Shown: positions 9,471 to 18,444, numbered from the stretch's first letter. The stretch is 64,000 nucleotides of DNA from Chromatocurvus sp046260765 (GCA_046260765.1 JBHEOO010000007.1:1-64000); one strand, 5' to 3'. The notes: generated from the sequence alone by a model not told the origin. Numbers and translations are program-made.

Positions 9471-10288
9471 GCTGTGGTCAAGTGACAGAGCGTATCGACG
9501 CGCTGCTGGACGCGGAACCCTCCGCTCCGGATATCGTGGCTTTAGAAAGGCATCTAGCGGTGTGTGGTGACTGCCGCGCTTTGCTGTCCAACCTCAAGAA
9601 GAGCCGCGACCTGCTGCGCCGCGCCGTTTCCGACGAGCTCGAGGCGGATGACGCGATGCTGGCCCGCATAGAGACGGCAGTCATTCAGCGTCTCGCCGAG
9701 ACGCAAATCAGTTCCTCTTACCCGCGCCTACGCCTGATACAGGGTTCGGGAGGTCGCGAAGAGGAGGGTGGTAGTGACGCGGTCGAGGCGATCTTTGACG
9801 AGATCCGAACGGCGATGGGTACCGTGTCCAATATGTTCCGTGCGTACGCGAGGCACCCTGCCATACTTGCGTCCACCTGGGAGCGAGTCAAAAGTGTCAT
9901 GCTTCACGGCACGCTGCCTTCAATCCTGAAGGAAACGATTGCCGTTGTCATCTCGCACGACAATGCCTGCCACTATTGCGTCGAGCATCACTCCAGGAAT
10001 CTGGAAGCGCTTGGCGTGGCGCCGGAAACGGTAGAGCGCTTGCTCGCGGATCCACTGGCCGGCAAGCTCCCGCCAAAAGAGCGCGCGTTGCTGGTATTGG
10101 CCCGACAGGCAAACAGCGACCCCCACGGGGCCTCGGTGGAAACGCTGAATCTCGCGCGCAGGGCAGGCGCGAACGATCTTGAAATCATCGAGGCGCTCGC
10201 CGTTATGGAGTTGTTCACCTCGCTCAATAGGTTTCTCAATACACTGGATATTCCCCTGGAGGAGTCGGCGGGCGGAACATCTGCGTGA
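9464..10288 (+). CDS. anti-sigma zinc-finger domain fused to AhpD-like domain
   Basis: Two domains in one 274-aa chain. Residues 1-60 are a ZAS-type anti-sigma module with Cys4, His30, Cys34 and Cys37, the same spacing as the stand-alone anti-sigma protein at 19.7 kb. Residues 100-265 are a carboxymuconolactone decarboxylase/AhpD-type helical domain with Cys169-His-Tyr-Cys172-x2-His175, the CxxC plus His of AhpD peroxidase-type active sites. The gene overlaps the ECF sigma gene by 7 nt, which supports a cognate pair. I infer a redox-sensing anti-sigma factor in which peroxide or thiol chemistry at CxxC could affect the zinc domain; sequence alone does not prove coupling. Confidence 0.75.
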   Translation: MLSCGQVTERIDALLDAEPSAPDIVALERHLAVCGDCRALLSNLKKSRDLLRRAVSDELEADDAMLARIETAVIQRLAETQISSSYPRLRLIQGSGGREEEGGSDAVEAIFDEIRTAMGTVSNMFRAYARHPAILASTWERVKSVMLHGTLPSILKETIAVVISHDNACHYCVEHHSRNLEALGVAPETVERLLADPLAGKLPPKERALLVLARQANSDPHGASVETLNLARRAGANDLEIIEALAVMELFTSLNRFLNTLDIPLEESAGGTSA

Positions 10289-10333
10289 ACGCCTGAAATG
10301 CAACGATGAACGGCGGGTAGAGGGTAAATATTT

Positions 10334-10726
10334 ATGTCAGACAGTCGTATCGCCAATGCATTATTTGCTCTCCGGCTTGGCGTATTTATTGTCATGCTCA
10401 TGTGGACGCTGGACAAATTCGTCAACCCACAGCACAGTGCCGCGGTTTTCGATAATTTCTACGGCCTTGGCAATATCGGGCCCGGCCTGTTCATGGCGAT
10501 AGGCGCGTTGCAGCTGTTGCTTGTGCTGGCCTTTGTTGCCGGATTTAAGAAACGCTTCACTTACGGTGCCATTTTTTTGCTTCACGCGGTATCAACGCTG
10601 TCCTCCTGGCAACAGTATCTGGATGGCTTCAACAACCTGCTGTTCTTTGCGGCGTGGCCGATGCTTGCCGCCTGCTACGCTCTTTATACCCTGCGGGACA
10701 TGGACACGCGATGGACAGTGAGTTGA
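10334..10726 (+). CDS. DoxX-like four-helix membrane protein
   Basis: A 130-aa protein with four hydrophobic segments (about residues 8-25, 45-68, 72-90, 98-118). DoxX-like features are the N-terminal segment FALRLGVFIVMLMWTLDKF and the GPGLFMAIGALQ helix. It follows the sigma/anti-sigma pair by 45 nt on the same strand and is probably co-transcribed. DoxX-family proteins also accompany MNIO copper-peptide operons, including the one at 28.8 kb in this window. The function of this copy is unknown; a role in thiol or metal stress is inferred from its partners. Confidence 0.6.
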   Translation: MSDSRIANALFALRLGVFIVMLMWTLDKFVNPQHSAAVFDNFYGLGNIGPGLFMAIGALQLLLVLAFVAGFKKRFTYGAIFLLHAVSTLSSWQQYLDGFNNLLFFAAWPMLAACYALYTLRDMDTRWTVS

Positions 10727-10744
10727 GCGCGCCCGCCACGAGGA

Positions 10745-11288
10745 GATGCGCGACAGCCCGAAGGCCAGGTTTGCCGTGGTCGCTGCGAATCGCCCTGACG
10801 AGTTTGTCCAATTCGCGCGCGCTTTGTACGGCACCCTGGCGCCAGTCGTAGGTCATGACGTAGTAGCGTGGCGCGCTGTCATCGGGTTTAACACCGAGTG
10901 TGCCGCGCCGATACCCTCCCGGGCCCTCGAGCACCTTGATAATCCGGCTGTAGTATTGCCGTCCCGCGGACTTGTCGAAGAGTTCGCCCGGGTTCAGGCC
11001 GCCGGTGCCTGCCTCAAGTGTTTTTTCTTCGATAGGCATCGCCAGATCGTGGTACCGGGACAGCAGCAGTCTGCCAATGCTCCCTGGCCATGCTTCACTG
11101 CCATCCTCGTGCTCCAAGCGCGAGCCAAGAACCCCTGGGATCAAAATGAGCGGCGGCTGCTCGGTGTGTCCCTTTGCCGACTCGTAGAGTCGCGCGAGGT
11201 CGGGCTTGCCAGGACTGATGCTGCAGCCAGTCATGACCAGCATCAGTAGAACGTGGAAAGGTACCCATAACGGCGAACGGCAATCCAT
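10745..11288 (-). pseudogene. truncated LCAT-like lipase lipoprotein (5' part only)
   Basis: The N-terminus is a lipoprotein signal (LVMTGC lipobox) followed by LILIPGVLGSRLE and YDWRQGA, both typical of lecithin:cholesterol acyltransferase-like alpha/beta hydrolases. Homology stops after LRAVAH, exactly where the family has the nucleophile motif HSMGG. From there the frame runs antisense into the DoxX-like gene. The catalytic Ser, Asp and His are therefore absent. The start ATG overlaps the DUF547 stop codon by one base, so it was the third gene of a minus-strand operon. I read it as a gene cut by a deletion with its junction near 10745. Confidence 0.7.
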
Positions 11289-12094
11289 CAGTCGTCCGGG
11301 AGCCCGCTGTCATTCAGCCGCCAATCGTAGTCTGTGTAGCGGATCGCGACGTTACCCCGGAGCAGTGCATCTCTCTGCTCCTGGGACAGGCCCAGTGCGC
11401 TGGCGTAACGGGCGAGAAATTCAGGGAGTGAGTCGGTATCGCGCCAGCCAAGCTCGAAATCTTCCCGATACCACTTGAAGATCGGCGAGACATGCATCTC
11501 GTCGTCGCGCCATCCGTTGCGCGATCGATCAGCAAGGAAATCCCGCGTTTGTTCTTCCAGCTGCTTCTCCAGTTCCTCCGCGACATAGGCCTCTGTTCGG
11601 AGCGCGGGGCAGCCGATGCTCGCGCAGTTTACGGCGAAATGAATCCGCGGCTCATTGAATTCACCGGAGCCGCGGATCATTTCATGTTCGATTTCATCCA
11701 GCGTACGTTTTTTACCAAGCAGCAGGGCGATGGACTGTTTCCACGGGGAGCTAAACCAGCCACCAATGTCCTTGATGGACTCGATGTCCGGGTACTCGCG
11801 TAGGATCAGTTCCACCGTCCAGGCGTTATAAGCGTTGATCAGAAAGGCCAGGCGTTCCGCCTCTGGCCAGGTTGAAAAGGTTTCCGCTCGCACAGAAGAC
11901 AGTTGCTCGAGATAAGCGCGCAGCCTGGCCTGCTGTGCCTGTATGCCGGCGTAGTCGATGGTGGTGCTGTTGGCGTTGTCTGTGGGTGACACGAAGCGGC
12001 GTAACAACTGGCTCCAGTCGCCGTGGTCAAAGGCAGCTACGCCATTGGTGAAGGCAAGGCACGCGATCAGAATGGCAAGTAGGGTTATCTTCAT
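11288..12094 (-). CDS. secreted DUF547 protein
   Basis: A signal peptide (MKITLLAILIACLAFTNGVAA) precedes a DUF547 domain: INAYNAWTVELILREYPDIESI near residue 95, then IHFAVNCASIGCPALRTEAY (about 175-195) and WKWY-like FKWYREDF near residue 225. The conserved NCAS.GCP cysteines are kept. The molecular function of DUF547 is not established. The start ATG 12094 overlaps the antiporter stop by 4 nt (ATGA), and the stop overlaps the LCAT-like start. An upstream in-frame extension antisense to nothing but the antiporter exists and was discarded because it would bury the signal peptide. It appears intact at 268 aa. Confidence 0.85.
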   Translation of the reverse strand: MKITLLAILIACLAFTNGVAAFDHGDWSQLLRRFVSPTDNANSTTIDYAGIQAQQARLRAYLEQLSSVRAETFSTWPEAERLAFLINAYNAWTVELILREYPDIESIKDIGGWFSSPWKQSIALLLGKKRTLDEIEHEMIRGSGEFNEPRIHFAVNCASIGCPALRTEAYVAEELEKQLEEQTRDFLADRSRNGWRDDEMHVSPIFKWYREDFELGWRDTDSLPEFLARYASALGLSQEQRDALLRGNVAIRYTDYDWRLNDSGLPDD

Positions 12095-13074
12095 GAGGGC
12101 TCTCTGCGAGGGGTTGTGGGTTGACCGGCCAGGCCGAGTCGCCGCACCAGCCAGCCGGTGGTTGTTCCCTGCACCAGGCTGCTGAACAGGACGACGCTGA
12201 ACACCATTGCCTGCAGGGTATACCAGTAGGGAAGTTCCGTGGGAAGCGCCAGGACCAGAGCGATGGCGATCGCGCCGCGCAACCCACCCCAAACCAGCAG
12301 CGGGCGCCAGGCGTTCGGCACAGCTTGCCTTAATCCAAGGGCAGTCGCTGGCCATGTCGACACGTAAACTGCAATCCATCGGCTGACCAGGGCAGTGGGG
12401 ATAGCGATAAGCGCTGCCAGCCACTGATCGAGGAACATGGCAGGTACGATCACCAGCCCCATCAGCATGTAAGTAAAGGCCACCCATGTTTCACCTAGCC
12501 AGTTCCAGGTGATGTCCAGATCGGTAGAGGGAACAGCCGCGTGCCGTGAGAATAGCCAGCGCATGCACATGCCGGTCGTCACAACGGAGATAATGCCAGA
12601 CACGTGCAAAGCAGATTCGGCGATGAAAAAGCTGGAGAAGGCTGCAAAAACCAAAAGGCCGTGTGTCGTGGTTGCACTCGAGAGGTAGCGGATCAAGAGG
12701 TGAAACAAGAGACCCAGAGCGCCACCGACAAGCGGCGCTACCAAGAGATGACGGAAAACCAGCACACCAGCGGAAGCGGCGTCCAACAAAGCATCCGCGT
12801 TAAGTGCGCATGCGAGAACCAGTCCGAAGAGTATCGCTGCGGTGGCATCGTTCAGCAGGCTCTCACCTTCAATCAGAGTGGTCACGTCATCTGCCGCATG
12901 CTCTTCCCTGAGCTTCGTTACAACGGCGACCGGATCAATCGCCGCGAGTATGGCGCCGGCAAGCATGGCCGCCAGCCACGGGAACCCCGGATGATCGATA
13001 AGGGAATAAGTGAGTATGGCTGTCGCCAGGGCACTCTCCGCACTTGCCTTCACCACATTTGCCGTCGGTGGCAT
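12091..13074 (-). pseudogene. CPA1 cation/proton antiporter lacking its N-terminus
   Basis: The 327-aa frame matches CPA1 Na+/H+ antiporters from the third or fourth membrane helix onward. It has AAIDPVAVVTKLREE (transport-site Asp-Pro; the usual TDP reads IDP), EGESLLNDATAAI, and WGGLRGAIAIALVLALP. The first two to three helices of the family (roughly 70-100 residues) are missing. The first dozen codons (PPTANVVKASAESAL) are read from a different frame of an hvfA-like repeat at 13030-13080, showing that the 5' end was replaced at a junction. ATG 13074 has AGGA 6-7 nt upstream and could still be used. I therefore call it a truncated gene that may be expressed but is unlikely to transport normally. 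Confidence 0.65.
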
Positions 13075-13102
13075 TGCCGGTCCTGGTCGATTTGCTGTGC
13101 AC
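12935..13102 (-). pseudogene. relic of an hvfA-like copper-peptide precursor gene
   Basis: The frame starts M-H-S-K-S-T (GTG 13102) and soon reads DGKCGEGKCGE. The intact precursor at 31.1-31.4 kb starts M-N-S-K-S-S and carries EGKCGEGKCG repeats. Bases 13038-13057 are identical over 20 nt to 31259-31278. The distance from the TGTAAC box to the start codon is 64 nt here and 63 nt in the intact gene. The signal-peptide part is missing, so an internal deletion joined codon 7 or so to the first repeat. Past CGE the frame runs antiparallel to no known sequence and overlaps the antiporter in another frame. It is best read as the 5' stub of a second hvfA. Confidence 0.6.
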
Positions 13103-13137
13103 TGGAAATTCCTTGATTTTGCCGGCGCTCTCCCTCC

Positions 13138-13166
13138 TTTGATGTGGTGAGAAGGCTTCCGTTACA
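13138..13166 (-). promoter_or_regulatory. ECF-type promoter candidate, relic hvfA
   Basis: On the minus strand TGTAAC (13161-13166), 13 bases, then CCACATCAAA (13138-13147). This is the same hexamer, spacing and ACATCAAA box as before the intact hvfA and the YHS gene. It now sits upstream of the hvfA relic and the truncated antiporter operon, so those genes may have come under its control. Confidence 0.65.
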
Positions 13167-13350
13167 GATTTTTCTCGCATGCTAAGCTCAAGCCTTATAT
13201 AAGCTGCCTGCACTGCCAGACTATCTGCTATCGTTTATGGGTTTTCTCTGAAGTTTGACTTCAAGGAAAGAACCGTATGCTGTCAAGCGCAGCAGGACCG
13301 GCAGTAATCAGACGGATTCGGGAGAATATTATTTTCAAGAGATTTGATTG

Positions 13351-14178
13351 GTGAGTTCATTTAGCCGCACAACAGTGCGAATGCTGTTGCTTATTGCTGC
13401 TCTGATAGCCAGCACGGCACGTGCCGACATCGTCTGTCATTGGGAAGACCATTTTTCGACAACGGAGCGGCATGTTCTGAAGACGTGGATCACGCGGACT
13501 CTGGCAGCAATGGAAGACCTCGTGGCGCCATTGCCTTTTGATGTACACATTTATTTTTATCGGCTGGAGGGTCGCGGTGAACCGGTGCCGTGGGCCAACA
13601 CTCGCCGCGGGCCCAGGCAAGGTATTAATTTTCACGTTGACCCGGCGTTTTCCCCCGACGCGTTTTATGCAGACTGGACTGCGGCACACGAATTGAGTCA
13701 TCTGCTAATACCCGCGCTGGGAGAAGACAATAGCTGGTTCGCCGAGGGTTTTGCGAGTTATATGCAGTACCAGATACTGCAACATATGGGGATGATCACG
13801 AAAAAAGAGGTCACGGCGGCCTATCAAAAGCGTATGCAGCGGGCCGAGGCCCGGTTCCCCCTCAAGGCGGAGGCGTTTGTGAGCACTGCGCGTTCGCTGC
13901 GCCGTGCAGGCGACTATCCGACCTACTACTGGGGCGGCGCGGTGTATTTCCTTCGTGCCGATACCGCTCTCAGGCTGCGCACCGGAGGCACATTATCTGA
14001 TTTAGTCAGTACCTACGTTGATTGCTGTCGACAACGTGATCCGCGCTTATCGAATCTGGTAGAGCATTTTGATCGCATCGCGGGAGAATCTCTTTTTGGT
14101 GATTTATTGCTCGAGTTCAATAAGGGTCCGGGGTTTCCGAAATACAGGGCTGCGCTGCGGACGCTTGCTGGAGACTGA
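13351..14178 (+). CDS. secreted gluzincin-type zinc metallopeptidase
   Basis: A signal peptide (MLLLIAALIASTARA) precedes a peptidase domain. AAHELSHLL gives the HExxH zinc and catalytic motif at about residues 115-119, and the downstream EGFASY glutamate supplies the third ligand about 19 residues later, as in gluzincins (M1/M61-like). A C-terminal YYWGGAVYFLRAD segment resembles the helices that follow in that clan. GTG 13351 or TTG 13348 can start it; no strong ribosome binding site is visible, so the start is uncertain. It is a single gene between the decayed antiporter locus and mlaA. Substrate unknown. Confidence 0.7.
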   Translation: MSSFSRTTVRMLLLIAALIASTARADIVCHWEDHFSTTERHVLKTWITRTLAAMEDLVAPLPFDVHIYFYRLEGRGEPVPWANTRRGPRQGINFHVDPAFSPDAFYADWTAAHELSHLLIPALGEDNSWFAEGFASYMQYQILQHMGMITKKEVTAAYQKRMQRAEARFPLKAEAFVSTARSLRRAGDYPTYYWGGAVYFLRADTALRLRTGGTLSDLVSTYVDCCRQRDPRLSNLVEHFDRIAGESLFGDLLLEFNKGPGFPKYRAALRTLAGD

Positions 14179-14330
14179 GCCTGCTGCTCGCGTCGGGGCT
14201 GTTAGCCCGCTTCACATCAGTCATTAATTCTAAAAACTGCACACGGCATTTGTAACATCTCCTGCCATTGTGTCTCTAATCGAGGCCACCAGGCACTCTA
14301 AAGACCAAAGCAACTAACCCGGGGGATAGC

Positions 14331-15047
14331 GTGGGAGGGACACGGCAACGTTTTTGCGTAAGCAGGGTAGCACTGATTATCCTCATGGGCAGCTTTTTCC
14401 TGAGCGGTTGCGCACAGACCGAAAGGCGGCAGGATCCATTTGAAACATTCAACCGCCGCATGTTCGCCTTCAACGATTTCGTCGACGGCGCCGTTCTCAA
14501 ACCTTTGGCACAGGGTTACGTGAAGATTTTGCCGGCACCGGTACGCACCGGTGTAGGCAATGTGTTTGCCAATCTGCGAACACCCACCACGGTTATCAAT
14601 CAGTTTCTTCAGGGCAAGCCGGATGAGGGAATGCGCGACATAGCGCGATTCGTTGTCAATTCCACTTTCGGGGTACTGGGCATCTTTGATGTAGCGAGCC
14701 GATCTGGCCTGGATCAGGACGCAGAGGACTTTGGCCAGACACTGGCCGTGTGGGGCGTGCCCTCCGGGCCGTACCTGGTAGTGCCGTTTATCGGGCCCTC
14801 TGGCTTCAGAGACGGCGCGGGAGACATCGCCGGGTTGTATTCCTATCCACCCACCTATGCAGAGGACAAATTTCTGTACGCAGCGTTTACCACTGATTTC
14901 ATTCACCAGCGCGCGAAGTTACTGAGCGCGGAAAAGCTTGTAGGTGGCGATCGCTACCTTTTTATACGCGATGCCTATTTGCAGCGTCGCGCAGCCTTGG
15001 TCCGCGACGGAGAAGCCGATGAATCAGATCCTTTTCTTGATGACTGA
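14331..15047 (+). CDS. mlaA: MlaA/VacJ outer-membrane lipid-asymmetry lipoprotein
   Basis: A lipoprotein signal with lipobox FLSGC (Cys27) is followed by the VacJ/MlaA domain: DPFETFNRRMFAFND, LRTPTTVINQFLQG, NSTFGVLGIFDVAS, EDFGQTLAVWGVPSGPYLVVPFIGPS and DYPPTY-like YSYPPTYAED. MlaA sits in the outer membrane and extracts phospholipids from the outer leaflet. A GTG start at 14331 is preceded by a GGGGGAT-like stretch. It leads a three-gene operon with an RND-type transporter and an MlaC-type carrier, which fits a lipid transfer route. Length (238 aa) is normal. Confidence 0.92.
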   Translation: MGGTRQRFCVSRVALIILMGSFFLSGCAQTERRQDPFETFNRRMFAFNDFVDGAVLKPLAQGYVKILPAPVRTGVGNVFANLRTPTTVINQFLQGKPDEGMRDIARFVVNSTFGVLGIFDVASRSGLDQDAEDFGQTLAVWGVPSGPYLVVPFIGPSGFRDGAGDIAGLYSYPPTYAEDKFLYAAFTTDFIHQRAKLLSAEKLVGGDRYLFIRDAYLQRRAALVRDGEADESDPFLDD

Positions 15048-15090
15048 GCTTCGCGTTGTCGTTGAGTTTCATCAACTGAGAGCTCGCTGA

Positions 15091-17625
15091 ATGAATACCT
15101 CGACTCTGCATGGCAGGTGGTGCAGTTTTATGTCTGGACGCTACCGTGAGTGTCTGGACTATCCAATTCTTATTTTGCTCGCTGTCTTTGCGCTGTGCGC
15201 TTTGGCGTTTACGTATATCGACGGATTTCGTTTCGATGCATCGGAGGATACCCTCGTTGCGGAGGGTGATCCGGACCTAGCCTACTACCGGGAGGTCAGT
15301 GATCAGTTTGGCGGCGAGGGATTCCTTGTGATGACCTATATGCCACGCGACCGGGAACTTCTAAGCGACACGGCGCTGGCTGATCTCGACGCGCTTGTCA
15401 GTGATCTTGAGCGTGTTGAGGGCGTAAAGTCCGTGGACTCCATACTTGACGCGCCACTGTTGCAGAGTCCACCTGTTTCATTGAGTGAACTCGCTTCGGA
15501 TTACCGCACACTGCAGTCTTCTGATGTGGATTACGAGTTGGCGGAAAAAGAACTGACGAACAGCCCATTTTTCAGTGACCTGCTGATTTCTGGCGACGGC
15601 TCTGTAACCGCACTGCGTATCACGCTTGAGAGTGACGACGAACTTGAGGCCGCAAGAAACGAGCGGGATCAACTTCAGTCTATCGATAAGCCGACCCAGG
15701 CACAGCGGCAGCAACTGGCAGATGCAAAATCGCATTATCGGCAGATATATGAAGCGAGCCTCGGACGAAGAGACAATCTATTAGCGGAGGTCCGGACCAT
15801 TCGCGACAATCTTGGCAGCGACGTGGTGGCGCATCTCGGCGGCGTTCCCATGATTGCGGCGGACATGGTCGATTACGTGAAGCAGGATGTCATTACCTTT
15901 GGTTCATTGGTTGTGCTTCTGGTCACGATCATGCTGTTCATATTGTTCAGGCGCATTCGTTGGGTCGTGGTGCCACTCGCAAGCACTGGCGTATCTATTT
16001 TTCTGACTATTGGTGTGCTTGGGTATCTGCGACAGCCGACCACGGTGGTGTCGTCGAACTTCATCTCTCTGCTGGTCATCATAACGATCTCTTTCAGTAT
16101 TCACCTGATATCGCGTTATCGGGAGCTGCGCGCAGAGTGCCCGGATGAGCGTCATGTCGACCTCGTATTCCGTACCTTGAAAGACAAGCTTGCGCCCTGT
16201 TTTTATACGGCCTTGACCACGGTAGTGGCATTTGCTTCGCTGATGACCAGTGACATCGTACCGGTCATGGACTTTGGCTGGATCATGTCTGTTGGTATCG
16301 TGATCGCCTTTCTCGTGAGCTACAGTTTTTTTGCCGCTGTTCTCTTGCTTCTGCCGAAGGGCGAAGCGAGCCGTACCCTGAACCATGAACCGGCGTTGAC
16401 GCGGTGGCTGGGTGGTCTTGCCGTAACCAAAGCACCCGTTTTACTTGCGTTCATGCTGTTCTCCTTTTTGTTTGCAGCTGTCGGCATCAACCGCCTGAGC
16501 CTGGAAAACAGGTTTGTCGACTATTTTCGCGTCGATACGGAGATTCATGAGGGGCTCACTTTCATAGACCGTCATCTCGGTGGCACGGTACCCATGGATA
16601 TCATCCTGCGTCTCGATCCTTTCGAGGGGCAGCAACTCGACGAAAGCAGTGACTTTTTTACCGATGACGTAGACGACTACCCGGAGCGTTACTGGTTTAC
16701 GCCAGCAAAGGTCGAATATCTGGAGCAGTTACACAAATTCCTTGAGGCAAAGCCTGCCATCGGCAAGGTTCTGTCGCTTTATAATCTTGAGCTTATTGCC
16801 CGCGACTTCAATGATGGCAGGCCGCTGGGCGCTGTAGAACTGGTTGCCGCGCTGGATGCCATGCCGCAAGACCTGCGGCGCGAACTTATCGACCCTTACG
16901 CCATGCCTGAAAGCGGTCGTCTGCGTGTTGCCATCCGACTGCACGAGGCTGATGTTGAATACCAGCTGGACAGCCTGATACGTGATATTGAGGCGTTCGC
17001 GACCACAAAAATGGGCCTTGAGCCAGACCAGGTCAGGGTCACCGGTATGGCCGTATTGTTCAATGGCATGCTCAAGCAGTTGCTGAATTCACAGACCTCG
17101 ACATTGATTTTTGTTGTGATCGCGACGCTTGTAATGTTTCTGTTGTTGTTGCGCTCGCTGCGCCTTGCCGTGCTGGGGCTGGTACCCAATTTGCTGGCGG
17201 CGGCAACCGCTCTTGGCTTCATGGGATTTGCGGGTATTCCCCTCGACATCATGACGATTACCATCGCCGCTATTATTATCGGTATAGGGGTCGATGATGC
17301 AATTCACTACCTGCATCGGTTTCGTGAGGAATACGCCCGGGCTGGCAACGCAAAAACCGCTGTTCTGAATAGCCACGCCAGTATTGGTAATGCCATCTAC
17401 TACACCTCGATCACGGTCATTATCGGCTTCTCGGTGCTGGGCTTTTCGAACTTTATGCCGACAGTGTACTTCGGCCTCATGACAGCGCTGGCCATGGTGC
17501 TGGCCTTAATGGCTAATCTCGCACTGTTGCCGAGCCTGTTGGTGCTGGTGTACCAGCGGCGTGACCGCCTGCAAGCGCAGTCCCACGACACAAAAACACT
17601 CGACAGACAAATAGGTCTATCATGA
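15091..17625 (+). CDS. RND/MMPL-family lipid exporter (HpnN-like)
   Basis: An 844-aa transporter with the RND superfamily layout: one N-terminal helix (about 25-45), a periplasmic domain, five helices (about 265-420), a sixth at about 450-470, a second periplasmic domain, then five or six helices (about 670-830). The first repeat carries FISLLVIITISFSIHLISRYRE and the second ITIAAIIIGIGVDDAIHYLHRFREE, a typical RND helix-4 motif with paired Asp. Such proteins (HpnN/MmpL type) move hydrophobic lipids. The location between mlaA and an mlaC-like gene, and the 4-nt overlap with the latter, point to lipid transport between the membranes. It replaces the usual MlaFEDB ABC complex in this locus. Confidence 0.8.
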   Translation: MNTSTLHGRWCSFMSGRYRECLDYPILILLAVFALCALAFTYIDGFRFDASEDTLVAEGDPDLAYYREVSDQFGGEGFLVMTYMPRDRELLSDTALADLDALVSDLERVEGVKSVDSILDAPLLQSPPVSLSELASDYRTLQSSDVDYELAEKELTNSPFFSDLLISGDGSVTALRITLESDDELEAARNERDQLQSIDKPTQAQRQQLADAKSHYRQIYEASLGRRDNLLAEVRTIRDNLGSDVVAHLGGVPMIAADMVDYVKQDVITFGSLVVLLVTIMLFILFRRIRWVVVPLASTGVSIFLTIGVLGYLRQPTTVVSSNFISLLVIITISFSIHLISRYRELRAECPDERHVDLVFRTLKDKLAPCFYTALTTVVAFASLMTSDIVPVMDFGWIMSVGIVIAFLVSYSFFAAVLLLLPKGEASRTLNHEPALTRWLGGLAVTKAPVLLAFMLFSFLFAAVGINRLSLENRFVDYFRVDTEIHEGLTFIDRHLGGTVPMDIILRLDPFEGQQLDESSDFFTDDVDDYPERYWFTPAKVEYLEQLHKFLEAKPAIGKVLSLYNLELIARDFNDGRPLGAVELVAALDAMPQDLRRELIDPYAMPESGRLRVAIRLHEADVEYQLDSLIRDIEAFATTKMGLEPDQVRVTGMAVLFNGMLKQLLNSQTSTLIFVVIATLVMFLLLLRSLRLAVLGLVPNLLAAATALGFMGFAGIPLDIMTITIAAIIIGIGVDDAIHYLHRFREEYARAGNAKTAVLNSHASIGNAIYYTSITVIIGFSVLGFSNFMPTVYFGLMTALAMVLALMANLALLPSLLVLVYQRRDRLQAQSHDTKTLDRQIGLS

Positions 17626-18275
17626 AACGTATGCAGATTGCAGTTTTCGTCCTGGTGGTTTTGTTGGGCAATTTCCCCGGCATCTCCTTGGCGCAGGAGG
17701 ACTCTGACAACCCCTCGCTTCTGATCGAACAATCAACGGAAAGGGTGCTGCAGATTTTGCAAGCAGACACGACGACCGGGGAGACTGTCTCGGTATCAGC
17801 GCTTGCCGACGAACTGTTGTCCACTCTGGAGCCAGCTGTGGATTTCGATTCCATATCACGGGGCGTGATGGGCAGACACGGGAGCGTTGCGACGGATAAA
17901 CAGATTGAAGAATTCGCACAGGTATTCCGCGAAAGTCTGGTGTCGCTGTATGCAAGAAGTTTCAGAACCTTTGAGGTCAAGGAAGCCCGAGTACTCGACA
18001 TGCCATCTGATTTCGATCCCGTGACAGCGAAAAAAGCATCCGTCGCAATGCAGGCGACAACGACAGACGGAGAGACCTTTTCCCTGCGGTACTCCATGCG
18101 CCGCGATGAACAGGGCGGTTGGGTTGTGCGCAATATCGTGGTTGATGGTATCAATCTCGGGCTGACTTACATGAATCAGTTTGATGGCGCTATGTCGCGC
18201 TACGGTTCAGTCGATGAAGTGATTGCGCGGTGGTCTGATGAGATGCGTGAGCAGATGGTTGTGGGCAAGGATTGA
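17622..18275 (+). CDS. mlaC: MlaC/Ttg2D-type periplasmic phospholipid carrier
   Basis: A signal peptide (ending ISLAQ) leads into a toluene-tolerance Ttg2D/MlaC domain: FDSISRGVMGRHGSVATDKQIEEFAQVFRESLVSLYARSF is the family hallmark (MGrywr-type motif, then Fxxxfr..L...Ya). The C-terminal half has WVVRNIVVDGINLGLTYMNQF, the usual lipid-pocket strand and helix. Its ATG overlaps the RND transporter stop by 4 nt, so the two are translationally coupled. HpnM, the partner of HpnN in hopanoid producers, belongs to the same family, so either phospholipid or another amphipathic lipid could be carried. Confidence 0.85.
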   Translation: MKRMQIAVFVLVVLLGNFPGISLAQEDSDNPSLLIEQSTERVLQILQADTTTGETVSVSALADELLSTLEPAVDFDSISRGVMGRHGSVATDKQIEEFAQVFRESLVSLYARSFRTFEVKEARVLDMPSDFDPVTAKKASVAMQATTTDGETFSLRYSMRRDEQGGWVVRNIVVDGINLGLTYMNQFDGAMSRYGSVDEVIARWSDEMREQMVVGKD

Positions 18276-18444
18276 TGACACGGGGCAGGCGCTGGTGCTC
18301 TCGAACCACGGTTGCTGGGTTTGACGGCGGCGCCGCAGGCCAATTGTAGCGCTGCATCCGTAATCTTACCGATCAAGCAGTGTCTACGTGGTTCAACAGT
18401 GCAAGTTATTTGAACAATCATTGCGTTGAAAAAGGAGACAGATC

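Noticed and set aside
14251..14275. TGTAAC before mlaA as a fifth regulon site
   Set aside because: After the 13-base spacer the sequence is GTGTCTC, not nnACATC.
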